From contig OZ244794.1 in assembly GCA_965219915.1 (NCBI GenBank), forward strand, positions 434,001 through 498,000: a DNA stretch of 64,000 bases. The letters run 5' to 3'. Within the stretch, counting starts at the first letter, position 1, and each line of letters begins with the position of its first letter. Under the pieces are notes generated by a model, which had not been told where the DNA came from, ran no database searches, and saw only the letters and a program-made list of their open reading frames with translations. Shown here in pieces: positions 8,770-17,175 of this stretch. Position numbers and translations under genes: made by a program. This DNA is from Bin80 sp965219915 (GTDB lineage Bacteria > Bacteroidota > Rhodothermia > Rhodothermales > Bin80).

Positions 8770-9714
8770 TCACTCGGCTATAAACGTGGCAACAGCTTTG
8801 GCCGTACCAATGAAAGTGACTTTTACCTTCCTCCCAAGCGTGCGTCGCACGAGACCAGTCAGAACACGCCCAGGGCCCACCTCCATAAAATGCATATCCT
8901 CCGGCATATTCTGAAGTGACTGAAACCACCTCACTGGACTGGTAAGCTGCTCAAGCATACGAGCTCGGATATGTTCCGGGTCCCGGGCAGGCTGCGCCGT
9001 CACATTAAGATATATCGGACACACCGGAGGCTTGAGGGTCACACTGGCCAACTCCTGGGCCAGCGCCTCCCGTGCTGCCGAAACCAATGGGGAATGAAAT
9101 GCCCCACTCACAGGCAATTGTATCAGACTCCGCGCCCCTGCACTCTTCAATGCGCGCTCCGCCAGCTGCAATGCTTCCCTATCGCCGGAAATAACTACCT
9201 GCTCCGGTGCGTTGTAATTCGCACAAACTACGATACATTCGCGGAGACTGACCGTTTCACATATGGACTCCACTGCCTCGGCTGACAGACCAACAACAGC
9301 GGTCATGCCCGCAGGACGGCCCTGGCCTGCCATAGCCATAAGCTCGCCCCTGCGACGCACCAAACGCAGACCATCTTCAAATGAAAGCGCCCCGCATGCG
9401 TGCAATGCACTGTACTCTCCCACACTATGCCCCGCCACGAGATCCGGTGACAGCTTTAAGGCCGCCAGAATCGCTATGGAGTGTGTGTAGAGTGCCGGTT
9501 GACAGATGGCTGTATGTGTCAATTTCTCGTGCGCACGTGCTTCATCATCGTGACCGTTCCCAAAACAGAAATCCGTGAGCGAAAATCCTAGCACATCGTT
9601 CGCAGCCTCAAAAACGATCCTGGACTCGGGAATTGTTTCGAAGAGGTCCAAACCCATACCAACCGCCTGCGATCCCTGTCCGGGAAACAGTGTTGCGATT
9701 TTTTGCTCAGACAT
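8770..9714 (-). CDS. fabD: Malonyl-CoA:ACP transacylase FabD
   Basis: 314 residues taking the ATG at 9714 (MSEQKIATLFPGQGSQ); a TTG one codon upstream is less likely. FPGQGSQAVGMG opens the fold, the nucleophile Ser is in GHSVGEYSA (about residue 95), and the C-terminal His region is GAFHSPLV. The enzyme loads malonyl groups onto ACP to start fatty-acid elongation. The start overlaps the 3' end of fabH by 8 nt, which suggests translational coupling. Confidence 0.95.
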   Translation of the reverse strand: MSEQKIATLFPGQGSQAVGMGLDLFETIPESRIVFEAANDVLGFSLTDFCFGNGHDDEARAHEKLTHTAICQPALYTHSIAILAALKLSPDLVAGHSVGEYSALHACGALSFEDGLRLVRRRGELMAMAGQGRPAGMTAVVGLSAEAVESICETVSLRECIVVCANYNAPEQVVISGDREALQLAERALKSAGARSLIQLPVSGAFHSPLVSAAREALAQELASVTLKPPVCPIYLNVTAQPARDPEHIRARMLEQLTSPVRWFQSLQNMPEDMHFMEVGPGRVLTGLVRRTLGRKVKVTFIGTAKAVATFIAE

Positions 9715-10759
9715 CAAGCTCCGCTTTTTCCGAGTTTTCTACACCATTAGTCGGGACAGGAGCGGCGTTGTAGGCCCAGCGTAGGTAGGTTGCACCCCAG
9801 GTAAAGCCACCACCGAAAGCAGCAATCACGATCCGGTCTCCTTTTCTGAGTTCATGCTCCCATTCATGAAGGCACAAGGGGATAGTTGCTGCTGTTGTAT
9901 TGCCGTACTTTGAGATATTAAGCATCACACGGTCAAGCCCAAGACCCATGCGACGGGCTACTGCACCAATGATGCGCTGATTTGCCTGATGGGGGACCAA
10001 ATACCGAACATCGTCGCCCGTGAGGTTGTTGCGCTTCATAATTTCTACAGCTACGTCCGCCATGCCTTTGACCGCGACCTTAAAGACCGCCTGTCCATCC
10101 TGATGGAGGTAGTGCATCTTCCGGTCCACGGTGTCGTGGGTGGTCGGATTAAGACTACCACCCCCCAACATACATAGCGTCTCCCAACCTCTACCATCTA
10201 CATTCAGTTCGGAATCTATGAGACCATACCCTTCATTGTCAGCTTCCAGCAGCACACCCGCCGCACCATCACCAAAGAGTACACACGTCTTTCGATCCGT
10301 GTAGTCCGTGATACTGCTCATCTTGTCCGAACCTATCACCAATACCTTTGCTGCCCGACCACTCTCAATCAGTCCGGCCCCCGTATTAAGTGCAAAAAGA
10401 AAGCCGCTGCATGCGGCAGACAAGTCAAACCCCCAGGCTCCTGTCGCGCCGAGTTCAGCCTGAACCAGACAGGCTGTTGCCGGAAACGACATATCGGGAG
10501 TCACTGTAGCAACAATTATTGCATCAAGCTCTTCGGGGGCTATGCCCCGTTTCAGCAAAACCTCTCGTCCAGCACGGGCTGCCATGTAGGAGGTTCCTTT
10601 TCCCTTGCCCGTGAGTATGCGACGCTCCTCGATACCTGTCCTCGACCTGATCCATACGTCATTGGTATTGACCATTTGGCTCAGATCGTGGTTGGTCAGT
10701 CGGGTCTCTGGCACATAGTGCCCAACAGCCGTGATTGATGCACGTGTTATATGGCTCAT
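9707..10759 (-). CDS. fabH: 3-oxoacyl-ACP synthase III FabH
   Basis: 350 residues. The catalytic Cys117 lies in AACSGF, the His in PHQANQRI and the Asn in GNTTAATIP, the full KAS III triad. The FabH-type N-terminus (VPETRLTNHDL...RTGIEERR) is present. The protein condenses an acyl-CoA with malonyl-ACP as the first step of fatty-acid synthesis. It ends with about 25 extra residues (APVPTNGVENSEKAELDV) beyond the usual family end; these overlap the start of fabD. Confidence 0.95.
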   Translation of the reverse strand: MSHITRASITAVGHYVPETRLTNHDLSQMVNTNDVWIRSRTGIEERRILTGKGKGTSYMAARAGREVLLKRGIAPEELDAIIVATVTPDMSFPATACLVQAELGATGAWGFDLSAACSGFLFALNTGAGLIESGRAAKVLVIGSDKMSSITDYTDRKTCVLFGDGAAGVLLEADNEGYGLIDSELNVDGRGWETLCMLGGGSLNPTTHDTVDRKMHYLHQDGQAVFKVAVKGMADVAVEIMKRNNLTGDDVRYLVPHQANQRIIGAVARRMGLGLDRVMLNISKYGNTTAATIPLCLHEWEHELRKGDRIVIAAFGGGFTWGATYLRWAYNAAPVPTNGVENSEKAELDV

Positions 10760-10775
10760 GATCGGAGGAGCTTGT

Positions 10776-11777
10776 TCAGGGGATCAGGGCTTTCCGGACC
10801 GCATAGTTGAGATTGACTCTCGCGGCCTGCGCAGCCTTAAGCACACACTGCTCAACTGCGCCGGCGGTCGTGTCTCCGTGCAGTATAAACACTTCGCCCT
10901 CCACTCCCAACAATGGGCTCCCACCTCCATAATGCTCAGGATCAAAGCGACGTTTGAGTCCGGAAAAAACCTTTTTTAGCATGTCGACGACACCTGGATC
11001 CGGGTCTAGCCGTTGCAGGTCTTGCCATATCATTTCTGGAACTGCCGTTTTGATGCTCTCACTCAATTTGAGGACGATATTGCCGACAAATCCATCGCAT
11101 ACAATGACATCTGCTTTCTGGTGCAGAATATCCCGCCCCTCTATGTTACCGATAAAATTCAGATCTAAGGTATTAACCAATAGTTCGTGGGTGGTTCTCA
11201 CCAACTCATTGCCTTTGGCGGGCTCTTCGCCCACACTCAATAGACCTATTCGCGGCCGGGCAATATCCATCATAGCCCCGGCATAAGCCGATCCCATTTT
11301 GGCAAACTGCAACAGATGTTGCGGTCGACTGTCCATATTCGACCCCACATCCAGAATGGTGCAAACGCCACTGGTAGTTGGGTATAGCGTAGGAATGGAC
11401 GGCCGAAACACACCTGGCAGACGTCCCAGCACAAAAAGAGACGCAGCTCCAATGGCTCCGGTATTGCCTGCACTCAGGAACACATCAGAACGACTCTCCT
11501 TGTGGCTCATGAGCCCCAAGTGAATGGAGGAGCGTGTTTTCGTACGTACGGCTGAAACCGGGGAATCACCCATTCCGATGACCTCGGGAGCATTAACAAT
11601 ACTGACTTCGGGTGGGGCTCCCCAGAGGTCAAGGACCGGCCCAATCACATCTTCTGGGCCGTAGAGCTGCACCTGCAACTTACCCTCTGAGGCTGCAACG
11701 GCCCGCGTAACCCCCTCAACAATCACCGCGGGGGCACGATCCCCACCCATTGCGTCGACTGCTACACGAATGGCCAT
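10776..11777 (-). CDS. plsX: Phosphate acyltransferase PlsX
   Basis: 333 residues starting MAIRVAVDAMGGDRAP, the signature PlsX opening. Further family blocks are ASEGKLQVQLYG, SAGNTGA and VCDGFVGNIVLKL. PlsX converts acyl-ACP to acyl phosphate for the first acylation of glycerol-3-phosphate. It lies between rpmF and fabH, the usual rpmF-plsX-fabH order that ties ribosome and membrane lipid synthesis. Confidence 0.96.
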   Translation of the reverse strand: MAIRVAVDAMGGDRAPAVIVEGVTRAVAASEGKLQVQLYGPEDVIGPVLDLWGAPPEVSIVNAPEVIGMGDSPVSAVRTKTRSSIHLGLMSHKESRSDVFLSAGNTGAIGAASLFVLGRLPGVFRPSIPTLYPTTSGVCTILDVGSNMDSRPQHLLQFAKMGSAYAGAMMDIARPRIGLLSVGEEPAKGNELVRTTHELLVNTLDLNFIGNIEGRDILHQKADVIVCDGFVGNIVLKLSESIKTAVPEMIWQDLQRLDPDPGVVDMLKKVFSGLKRRFDPEHYGGGSPLLGVEGEVFILHGDTTAGAVEQCVLKAAQAARVNLNYAVRKALIP

Positions 11778-11816
11778 GTATCTTCAACCCAGTGTCGTGG
11801 ACTGGCTCGTAACCGT

Positions 11817-12005
11817 CTATACGTCTTCTGCCGGTTCTATGATCTGGCGTCCGCGATAGACTCCGCAAGAACAAATACGGTGTCTCAACTTTACTGTCCT
11901 GCCACACTCGCACTCCACCATAGTGGGTTTATCAATACTCCCGTAGTATACCGCCCTGCGCTTGCGCTTGCGCGCTTTTGAGTTTTTTCTTCTGGGATTG
12001 GCCAT
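11817..12005 (-). CDS. rpmF: 50S ribosomal protein L32
   Basis: 62 residues, starting MANPRRKNSKARKRKRRA as L32 does. Four cysteines, in ECECG and CSCG, form a likely zinc site, so this is the Cys-containing form. It starts 3 nt after the DUF177 gene and heads the plsX-fab genes. Confidence 0.95.
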   Translation of the reverse strand: MANPRRKNSKARKRKRRAVYYGSIDKPTMVECECGRTVKLRHRICSCGVYRGRQIIEPAEDV

Positions 12006-12008
12006 GGT

Positions 12009-12488
12009 CTAATATTTGTTAGCTTGCTCCTCTCGCATCGCAAGTAAAGCTGACCAACGATGATCAGACTCCTCTGCGGGAGCACCAAAAACTGTTTGTA
12101 TTTGCAATTCTTCCGCCTCCGGTGCAACCTTCCTGACGGGGATGGCCAGTATTAACGTATCTCGCGCTATACTGGTCAAATCCAACACCCGCTGCCGGGG
12201 CTCCAGTTCAATTTGCTCCATCGCAACATCCGCGTTCGGTTCCTGACCATACCTCAGGAGTAGCAACTCATGCGAATTACGGACGGGCTTTACGAACTCC
12301 TTCAGCGTTCGATCACATTCCAGAAGCGCATCCGACTGAACCCCAATGGTCACGCACAGGGTGTCGTCCGACTGCTTAACTTCCAGGTTCACCTGAATGT
12401 TGGAAAATATCTCTGGATCCAGGTCCAGGTCCGAAGCAACAAGTTCAAACTGTCCCCCTTGAGGTTCAGCTAAATCAACCTTCAACAT
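12009..12488 (-). CDS. DUF177 (YceD-like) protein
   Basis: 159 residues from the ATG at 12488 (MLKVDLAEPQGG); a TTG 21 nt upstream is less likely. The protein shows the DUF177 pattern: a central DALLECDRTLKEF block with the conserved Cys, and a C-terminal DLTSIARDTLILAIP stretch. A second conserved Cys that often follows in the family is not evident. The family sits directly upstream of rpmF in most bacteria and is linked to 23S rRNA or ribosome biogenesis. The identification rests on both sequence pattern and position. Confidence 0.85.
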   Translation of the reverse strand: MLKVDLAEPQGGQFELVASDLDLDPEIFSNIQVNLEVKQSDDTLCVTIGVQSDALLECDRTLKEFVKPVRNSHELLLLRYGQEPNADVAMEQIELEPRQRVLDLTSIARDTLILAIPVRKVAPEAEELQIQTVFGAPAEESDHRWSALLAMREEQANKY

Positions 12489-13020
12489 GGTCTCGTTAAA
12501 AGACAGCAAAGGTAAACCTGATTATAGCCCTGCAGGTTTCCTCATGTCTGTACTTCGTGGCACAACCGACCTTGTTACGGGTGATTTTTGGGAATTATAA
12601 GCCAAGCTGCGATAAACATAAGAGATGAGTGGCGTGCCCGGTCTGGGGCTCCAAGATGGGCAGGAAGATCTGACGAACGCCTTTTTGATTCGCGTGGTAT
12701 CACTATTCTTGAGGACCTTAAAGCCAATAGGAGTACAAAAGAGGATAGCCCGGTAAAAAACGTGAAATAGAAAGCAGGGTTGAATCGCTACCTTTACGGT
12801 ATGTCTCTGACCTCTGCGCAGATTGCGCGTAGGCGTACGATCCCGGAAATGCGTGATCAAGAAGCCGCATCCACCCTTCGCTCCGCCCCGACCATATTTC
12901 TACATCGTGCTGGTTAATGTAATCGGGATATAGATCCCGTCCTCCAAAGAAATAGATGTAAAGTGCATTGGATCCTCGATATATTCTGTTGTTTATGGTT
13001 TCAGACTAACTGTTTACGTT
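12489..13020. other. Intergenic stretch, 532 nt, with a startless open frame
   Basis: Probably carries the promoter of the DUF177-rpmF-plsX-fab operon near its left end. On the minus strand a frame from about 12990 to the TAA at 12718 is open for about 90 codons and reads protein-like (GGRDLYPDYINQHDVEIWSG, then RSEGWMRLLDHAFPG), but it has no start before an internal ATG at Met-Arg-Leu-Leu. This may be a decayed gene. I recognise no family. Confidence 0.35.
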
Positions 13021-13383
13021 GTGCGCGAACTAATTACACCTTGCTACGAGAGCAGCCAAGAACATCTTATCAATTATGTACCTATTGGCACTGTTAACTT
13101 TTTTTGCCGTATTGGAGTGGACCACATCTACCGCGCAAGTCACGCTACAGAAGCCAGGGACTGTACGGTATGCATAGATTGTGACGAAGACGAATCCGGC
13201 GTTCCCATGGCTTGTTGCATGGGATTAGAGACCAGTGGGGCGAAGGGTAGCGGGGTGTACACTCGTGATGGGGATTTTTTAACTGCGGTGGTTATAAGGG
13301 TTCTCGATAGTACGTATGCGGGGACCGCAACGGGTAATATCTCTTTCTTGACTAAACAATGCTTTCCACTTAAACCACGTTAG
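13021..13383 (+). CDS. Cys-rich small protein, start frame uncertain
   Basis: A frame from GTG 13021 to TAG 13383 (120 codons). Its core RDCTVCIDCDEDESGVPMAC followed by CMGLETSG is rich in Cys. The first 40 residues of this frame do not look natural, whereas a different frame starting at ATG 13076 encodes a good signal peptide (MYLLALLTFFAVLEWTTSTA) and then stops at 13177. The natural reading may therefore be signal peptide plus Cys-rich core joined across a frameshift near 13140, meaning either a recent mutation or a pseudogene. It lies upstream of a second Cys-rich small gene and a propeller lipoprotein. No known family is recognised with confidence. Confidence 0.35.
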   Translation: MRELITPCYESSQEHLINYVPIGTVNFFCRIGVDHIYRASHATEARDCTVCIDCDEDESGVPMACCMGLETSGAKGSGVYTRDGDFLTAVVIRVLDSTYAGTATGNISFLTKQCFPLKPR

Positions 13384-13624
13384 GTGCCAACGTCTTCTTG
13401 CTTTTTTGTGCATTGTTGCTTTTGCCATCGCGTGCCTAAACCTAATCCAACCTAATGATCATGTTCATGCTAAGGAAGAGACAGCGTGCTTGGTTTCAGT
13501 CCGTTGTAGCGCCTGTCCAAGTGAGGGTGAGGTGGAGTACTCAGGTGAGATTTGTGCGCCGCACATGGCTCTCGAGGGCGTTGTATGTGATGACGAGTAT
13601 ACGTTCTGTCCTATTTACTGTTAG
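13352..13624 (+). CDS. Small secreted Cys-rich peptide, start unclear
   Basis: The frame is open from 13352 to the TAG at 13624. It reads RCQRLLAFLCIVAFAIACLN, then LIQPNDHVHA, a signal peptide with cleavage expected after VHA. The mature part of about 50 residues has eight Cys (ETACLVSVRCSACPSEGE ... GEICAPHMA ... GVVCDDEYTFCPIYC). There is no ATG; the only usual start is TTG 13406, which would remove the positively charged start of the signal. The stop is 8 nt before the lipoprotein start at 13632. The pattern of small Cys-rich secreted peptide followed by 6-bladed propeller resembles NVEALA-type gene pairs of Bacteroidota, but no NVEALA motif is present. Confidence 0.45.
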   Translation, partial: LNNAFHLNHVRCQRLLAFLCIVAFAIACLNLIQPNDHVHAKEETACLVSVRCSACPSEGEVEYSGEICAPHMALEGVVCDDEYTFCPIYC

Positions 13625-13631
13625 TAAAACC

Positions 13632-14699
13632 ATGGTTTACGATTGCATGCGAGTGCATGGGTTCGTGGCACTGGCGTGTTTATCGGCCAGTGTGCTAGGT
13701 TTGATAGGATGCTCTACGGAGGATGGAGAGTTGCAGGAAAATTCTCTTGTCGCTACCAGTTTCGTCGAAGCCGTAGAGGGGGATCGGTTTATGGAGCATG
13801 TCTGGGCCATGCATAAATCTGGGGATGTGCTGTATCTAAGTGGACAGGGTTATGGTCATATTTTTGCGTTGGATGATGAGTTAAGCGTCATCCGGACATT
13901 TGGCCGCAGTGGTGAGGGACCAGGAGAATTTACGGAAGCGGCGCATAGTTTGTATGCTAAAGGTAATAGGGTTTACGGTTTGCAAGCCGGAGCTGAGAGC
14001 GCCCACGTATTTTCGCTCGAGGGGGATTACGTAAGATCTTTTTCAGTCGATCCAAAATCGTTTGTCTTGGACCAGGGGATATCGGTAAATGATCAGGGTG
14101 ATGTATACATTGCCAGCTCATTTCCGGTGGATCCTTATTCAATAACAAAATTTGACTCTTCGGGTACGGTCATCAAGACTTTTGGGGAGTTACTTACGAC
14201 GTCTTACTCCGAGACGTTGAATCGTAGAGTGAGCGGGCGGCGCATCACGTTGATCAACAATAAATATTTACTGGCAGTGGGCTTATCTGTACCAGTTATT
14301 GAAAAATATTCGCTTGACGGTGAATTAATCCAATCTTCGGATTTATCTGACACGCCCTATTTTCAGGAACGGCTTGACTACGCAGAGGATTCTTACTCAC
14401 AAGCAAACGGGGAGCGGGGAGGCATCGTGTCTGTTATTAGTTATATGGCCACACTCAACTCCAGGCTTTATCTAATACCAGTTGAGGGCCATGCTGAAGT
14501 TGGATTGCGTGTGAATAGACTTTTGGAGATAGACGTGGAATCGCTGAATATTTTGAACGCGTATACTTTGCTGGATCATCAGGAGGAGCCGCTGAGGTGG
14601 GTGGAGGCATTTGAATTTGTTTCGGAGGATGAACTGTTAGTTTTTCATTACACTGACGGCATGTTTTATCGATACGAAGACATAGATCTGATTCAGTAG
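13632..14699 (+). CDS. 6-bladed beta-propeller lipoprotein
   Basis: 355 residues from ATG 13632; an in-frame ATG at 13647 (MRVHGFVALACLSASVLGL) also fits. Upstream in-frame codons overlap the Cys-rich peptide gene and are not used here. The lipobox LIGC predicts a lipidated Cys. The body shows propeller units: LYLSGQGYGHIFALDDELSV, then IRTFGRSGEGPGEFTEAAHS, and a later KFDSSGTVIKTFGEL. The GEGPGEF motif matches the paralog at 5222-6382. No enzyme residues are seen. It lies between Cys-rich peptide genes and a broken thioredoxin-like gene, so it probably belongs to an envelope or secreted-peptide locus. Confidence 0.78.
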   Translation: MVYDCMRVHGFVALACLSASVLGLIGCSTEDGELQENSLVATSFVEAVEGDRFMEHVWAMHKSGDVLYLSGQGYGHIFALDDELSVIRTFGRSGEGPGEFTEAAHSLYAKGNRVYGLQAGAESAHVFSLEGDYVRSFSVDPKSFVLDQGISVNDQGDVYIASSFPVDPYSITKFDSSGTVIKTFGELLTTSYSETLNRRVSGRRITLINNKYLLAVGLSVPVIEKYSLDGELIQSSDLSDTPYFQERLDYAEDSYSQANGERGGIVSVISYMATLNSRLYLIPVEGHAEVGLRVNRLLEIDVESLNILNAYTLLDHQEEPLRWVEAFEFVSEDELLVFHYTDGMFYRYEDIDLIQ

Positions 14700-14704
14700 T
14701 GATT

Positions 14705-15161
14705 ATGAGCAGGGCACGAGATAAGCTACACATCCTGTTGTTATCAATATTCTTGTGTGTCTGCATTTTATTTATTGTTTTGGGTTGATTGGTGAGAGAA
14801 GTATTGACGCGGGGCAAGACAAAATGAGTGAAGTCGGGGTTAGACGAATGAATCTGATTGTGGAGTCGTTGGTAGGCAGGCCGGTTTACGCCGAGTTTTC
14901 TGTCGAGCCCAATTTTGCCTGGGGTAGCAATGGAGCTTTATTGTCATATACGCCGATCAGGATTGTGGTGCATGTAATTATGAGATGGCTGAGTTTACCG
15001 AGCAGATCTCCATAGACCATGAACTACCTACTTTTGCTGCAAATCGGATAGGTACAGGTTTGTTAAAAATTCGGTTCTATTTCAGGAGAGTTGAGAGACC
15101 GTCAAGATTCCCGCCCATGATACTTCATTGGAATGCAGCAAGTGCGAATTTTCTGGCGTAA
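14705..15161 (+). pseudogene. Broken thioredoxin-like membrane protein gene
   Basis: Three frames in succession read like one protein. Frame one starts at ATG 14705 with a membrane signal (MSRARDKLHILLLSIFLCVC) and stops at 14788. Frame two (about 14789-14950) reads MNLIVESLVGRPVYAEFSVE. Frame three (about 14940-15161) reads IVIYADQDCGACNYEMAEFT, with a CxxC (CGAC) set after a hydrophobic strand as in thioredoxin-fold proteins. Two frameshifts would be needed, so the gene is probably inactive. The fold call is inferred from the CGAC context alone. It directly follows the propeller lipoprotein gene. Confidence 0.42.
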
Positions 15162-15440
15162 GGACAATGCAAGCAAAATTCAAGTGTGTGTCCTTAACGG
15201 TGACGTAAATACAGCATCAACGTCTCGGCCTCAAGACGAGATACGGCAAAGGGATTAGCTGGGCCGAGCGTATTTGGAGCCGATGTAAGACCAAAGACGG
15301 TAATGTGTAAACCCGGAAATCAACTGCTGAGACATCAAAAGAGATTCAACCGGAGAACACTTTGCCTAATTCCAGCTCTCCAATTTTGGTTCCCATTATT
15401 TCGCGGCTGACTGGTCATCGCCAGCAATCTGATTGCGACT
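15162..15440. other. Intergenic stretch upstream of the dnaA control region
   Basis: I see no gene here. A minus-strand frame at 15335-15526 is Lys/Arg/Phe-rich with no start support. Confidence 0.4.
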
Positions 15441-15751
15441 AATTTTTGTGGATAACATGCAATCTTTCCCGGGCAATAATCCTCAAAATTCAATCTGAAG
15501 CGATATTTTTTTAATCTTTCACCCAAAACGCGCGTTTTGGTTGAGGTTTGACGTGTGTTAAGGCCATTTCCGAAAATCTGAGGGAATACAGGAGCTGGTG
15601 CTTTTCGGCAAGTTTTTGTGAATAGATTGTGGATAACTTTATCAACTTGTTTTCACGAAGCCCTTAACTTTATTGGTCGCGCTGTCTGTGCAATCGCGTG
15701 ATTATCTTATTTTCATGTCGTGTGTTGTGTTTTTTTGAATCTTTACCCTGA
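15441..15751 (+). promoter_or_regulatory. dnaA upstream region with DnaA boxes
   Basis: Two perfect DnaA boxes (TGTGGATAA, the reverse of TTATCCACA) lie at 15447-15455 and 15628-15636, and a near match (TGTGAATAG) at 15617-15625, in A/T-rich DNA. They suggest DnaA autoregulation of dnaA, or a second part of a split origin. The stretch before the dnaA ATG has no Shine-Dalgarno sequence. Confidence 0.7.
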
Positions 15752-17152
15752 ATGCTAACTGCGGATTCTGTTTGGGAGGAATGTCTTGTAGTGATCCGGG
15801 ACAACGTTAGTCCTCAATGCTTCCAAACTTGGTTCACGCCTCTGGAAGCTGTAACCTTAGAGGAAGAAGAAGGCTTCTCAAAGCTAACCCTTCGGGTGCC
15901 CGGTCCCTTTCACTACGAGTACCTTGAGGGACAGTACAATCTGCTCCTAAGGACAACCCTGACCCGCGTACTTGGCGAGAAAAATCGCCTGTCCTACGAG
16001 GTAGTCGTCATACAGGAGGATCTAGGACCCCAAGAGACCCAAAACACATATGAAGTACCTGCCTCTGACAGTGTCGTTCACAGCGCACCCGTACCTCAAC
16101 CAGAGACAACTGCCCCCGCTGTGGTTAAAAGTCAACTGATGGAAAACTACACCTTCGACAAATTTGTCGTTGGTGATTGCAACCAGTTGGCCTACAGTGT
16201 TGCCCGGGCAATTGCTGATCTGCCTGGCGGTACCGCCTATAACCCGTTTCTCGTGTACGGCGGCGTCGGACTGGGAAAAACTCACCTTATACACGCCATT
16301 GGAAACCATATCCTGAACTGGAATTCGGACAAGAAAGTCTCTTACGTTTCGAGCGAGCGATTCACAAACGATTTTGTGCAGGCAATCCAGGAGAAAAAGG
16401 TTCAAAGTTTCTCCAGATACTACCGAAATGTAGATGTCCTAATTATCGACGATGTACAGTTTTTCGGCGGGAAAGAGAAAACACAGGAAGAATTCTTTTG
16501 TGTGTTCAATGAGTTGCAGCAAAACGGCAACCAGATTGTACTCAGTGCAGATCGGCCTCCGAAAGAAATCAAGGGCATTGAGGATCGGCTGCTCTCCCGC
16601 TTTTGCTGGGGCCTTCAAGCAGACCTACAACCCCCGGACCTAGAGACCCGCACTGCCATTTTGATGCGGAAAGCGAATGAGATTGGCCTAACCCTGCCTC
16701 ATGGCGTGATTGATTACATTGCCCAGAACATCACAAAAAACATTCGTGAACTTGAGGGAGCACTTGTGCGTCTGCTGGCACAGGCAACCTATACAACACA
16801 GACGATTGACGAATCCCTGGCAAAAGCTGCACTAAAAGATTTCGTCACGCGACCGCACGCCATGCTGTCCATTGACAGGATCCAACGGCTGGTTTGCGAT
16901 TATTTCGGTATTGACCAAAATCGCCTGCATGAAAAAACAAAAAAACGGGAGATTGTACAAGTACGTCAATTGGCTATGTATCTTTGTCGTGAGCTGGATT
17001 ACACCCACAAGGCGATCGGTCTCCAGTTTGGAGGTCGCGATCACTCAACCGTTGTTCATGCTGTGAAAAGTGTCAATAACCTCATTGAAACGGACATTAA
17101 TTACCGTAACCGTGTGGCTGATATCCGACGCAAAGTTAATCTTCTGACTTAA
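15752..17152 (+). CDS. dnaA: Chromosomal replication initiator protein DnaA
   Basis: 466 residues in the four-domain order: domain I (about 1-90), a short linker, the AAA+ domain with Walker A GGVGLGKT (170-177) and Walker B VLIIDDVQFF, and the C-terminal helix-turn-helix with the DnaA signature GRDHSTVVHA. The protein binds TTATCCACA boxes and opens the origin. The length is normal and all ATPase motifs are intact. It is followed 23 nt later by dnaN. Confidence 0.98.
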   Translation: MLTADSVWEECLVVIRDNVSPQCFQTWFTPLEAVTLEEEEGFSKLTLRVPGPFHYEYLEGQYNLLLRTTLTRVLGEKNRLSYEVVVIQEDLGPQETQNTYEVPASDSVVHSAPVPQPETTAPAVVKSQLMENYTFDKFVVGDCNQLAYSVARAIADLPGGTAYNPFLVYGGVGLGKTHLIHAIGNHILNWNSDKKVSYVSSERFTNDFVQAIQEKKVQSFSRYYRNVDVLIIDDVQFFGGKEKTQEEFFCVFNELQQNGNQIVLSADRPPKEIKGIEDRLLSRFCWGLQADLQPPDLETRTAILMRKANEIGLTLPHGVIDYIAQNITKNIRELEGALVRLLAQATYTTQTIDESLAKAALKDFVTRPHAMLSIDRIQRLVCDYFGIDQNRLHEKTKKREIVQVRQLAMYLCRELDYTHKAIGLQFGGRDHSTVVHAVKSVNNLIETDINYRNRVADIRRKVNLLT

Positions 17153-17175
17153 CGCAGAGATTCTCTGCACTCTCC

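Noticed and set aside
12522..12860. 112-codon frame on the minus strand
   Set aside because: Basic, Ser/Arg-rich filler composition, no start support, and overlaps the protein-like startless frame in another register.
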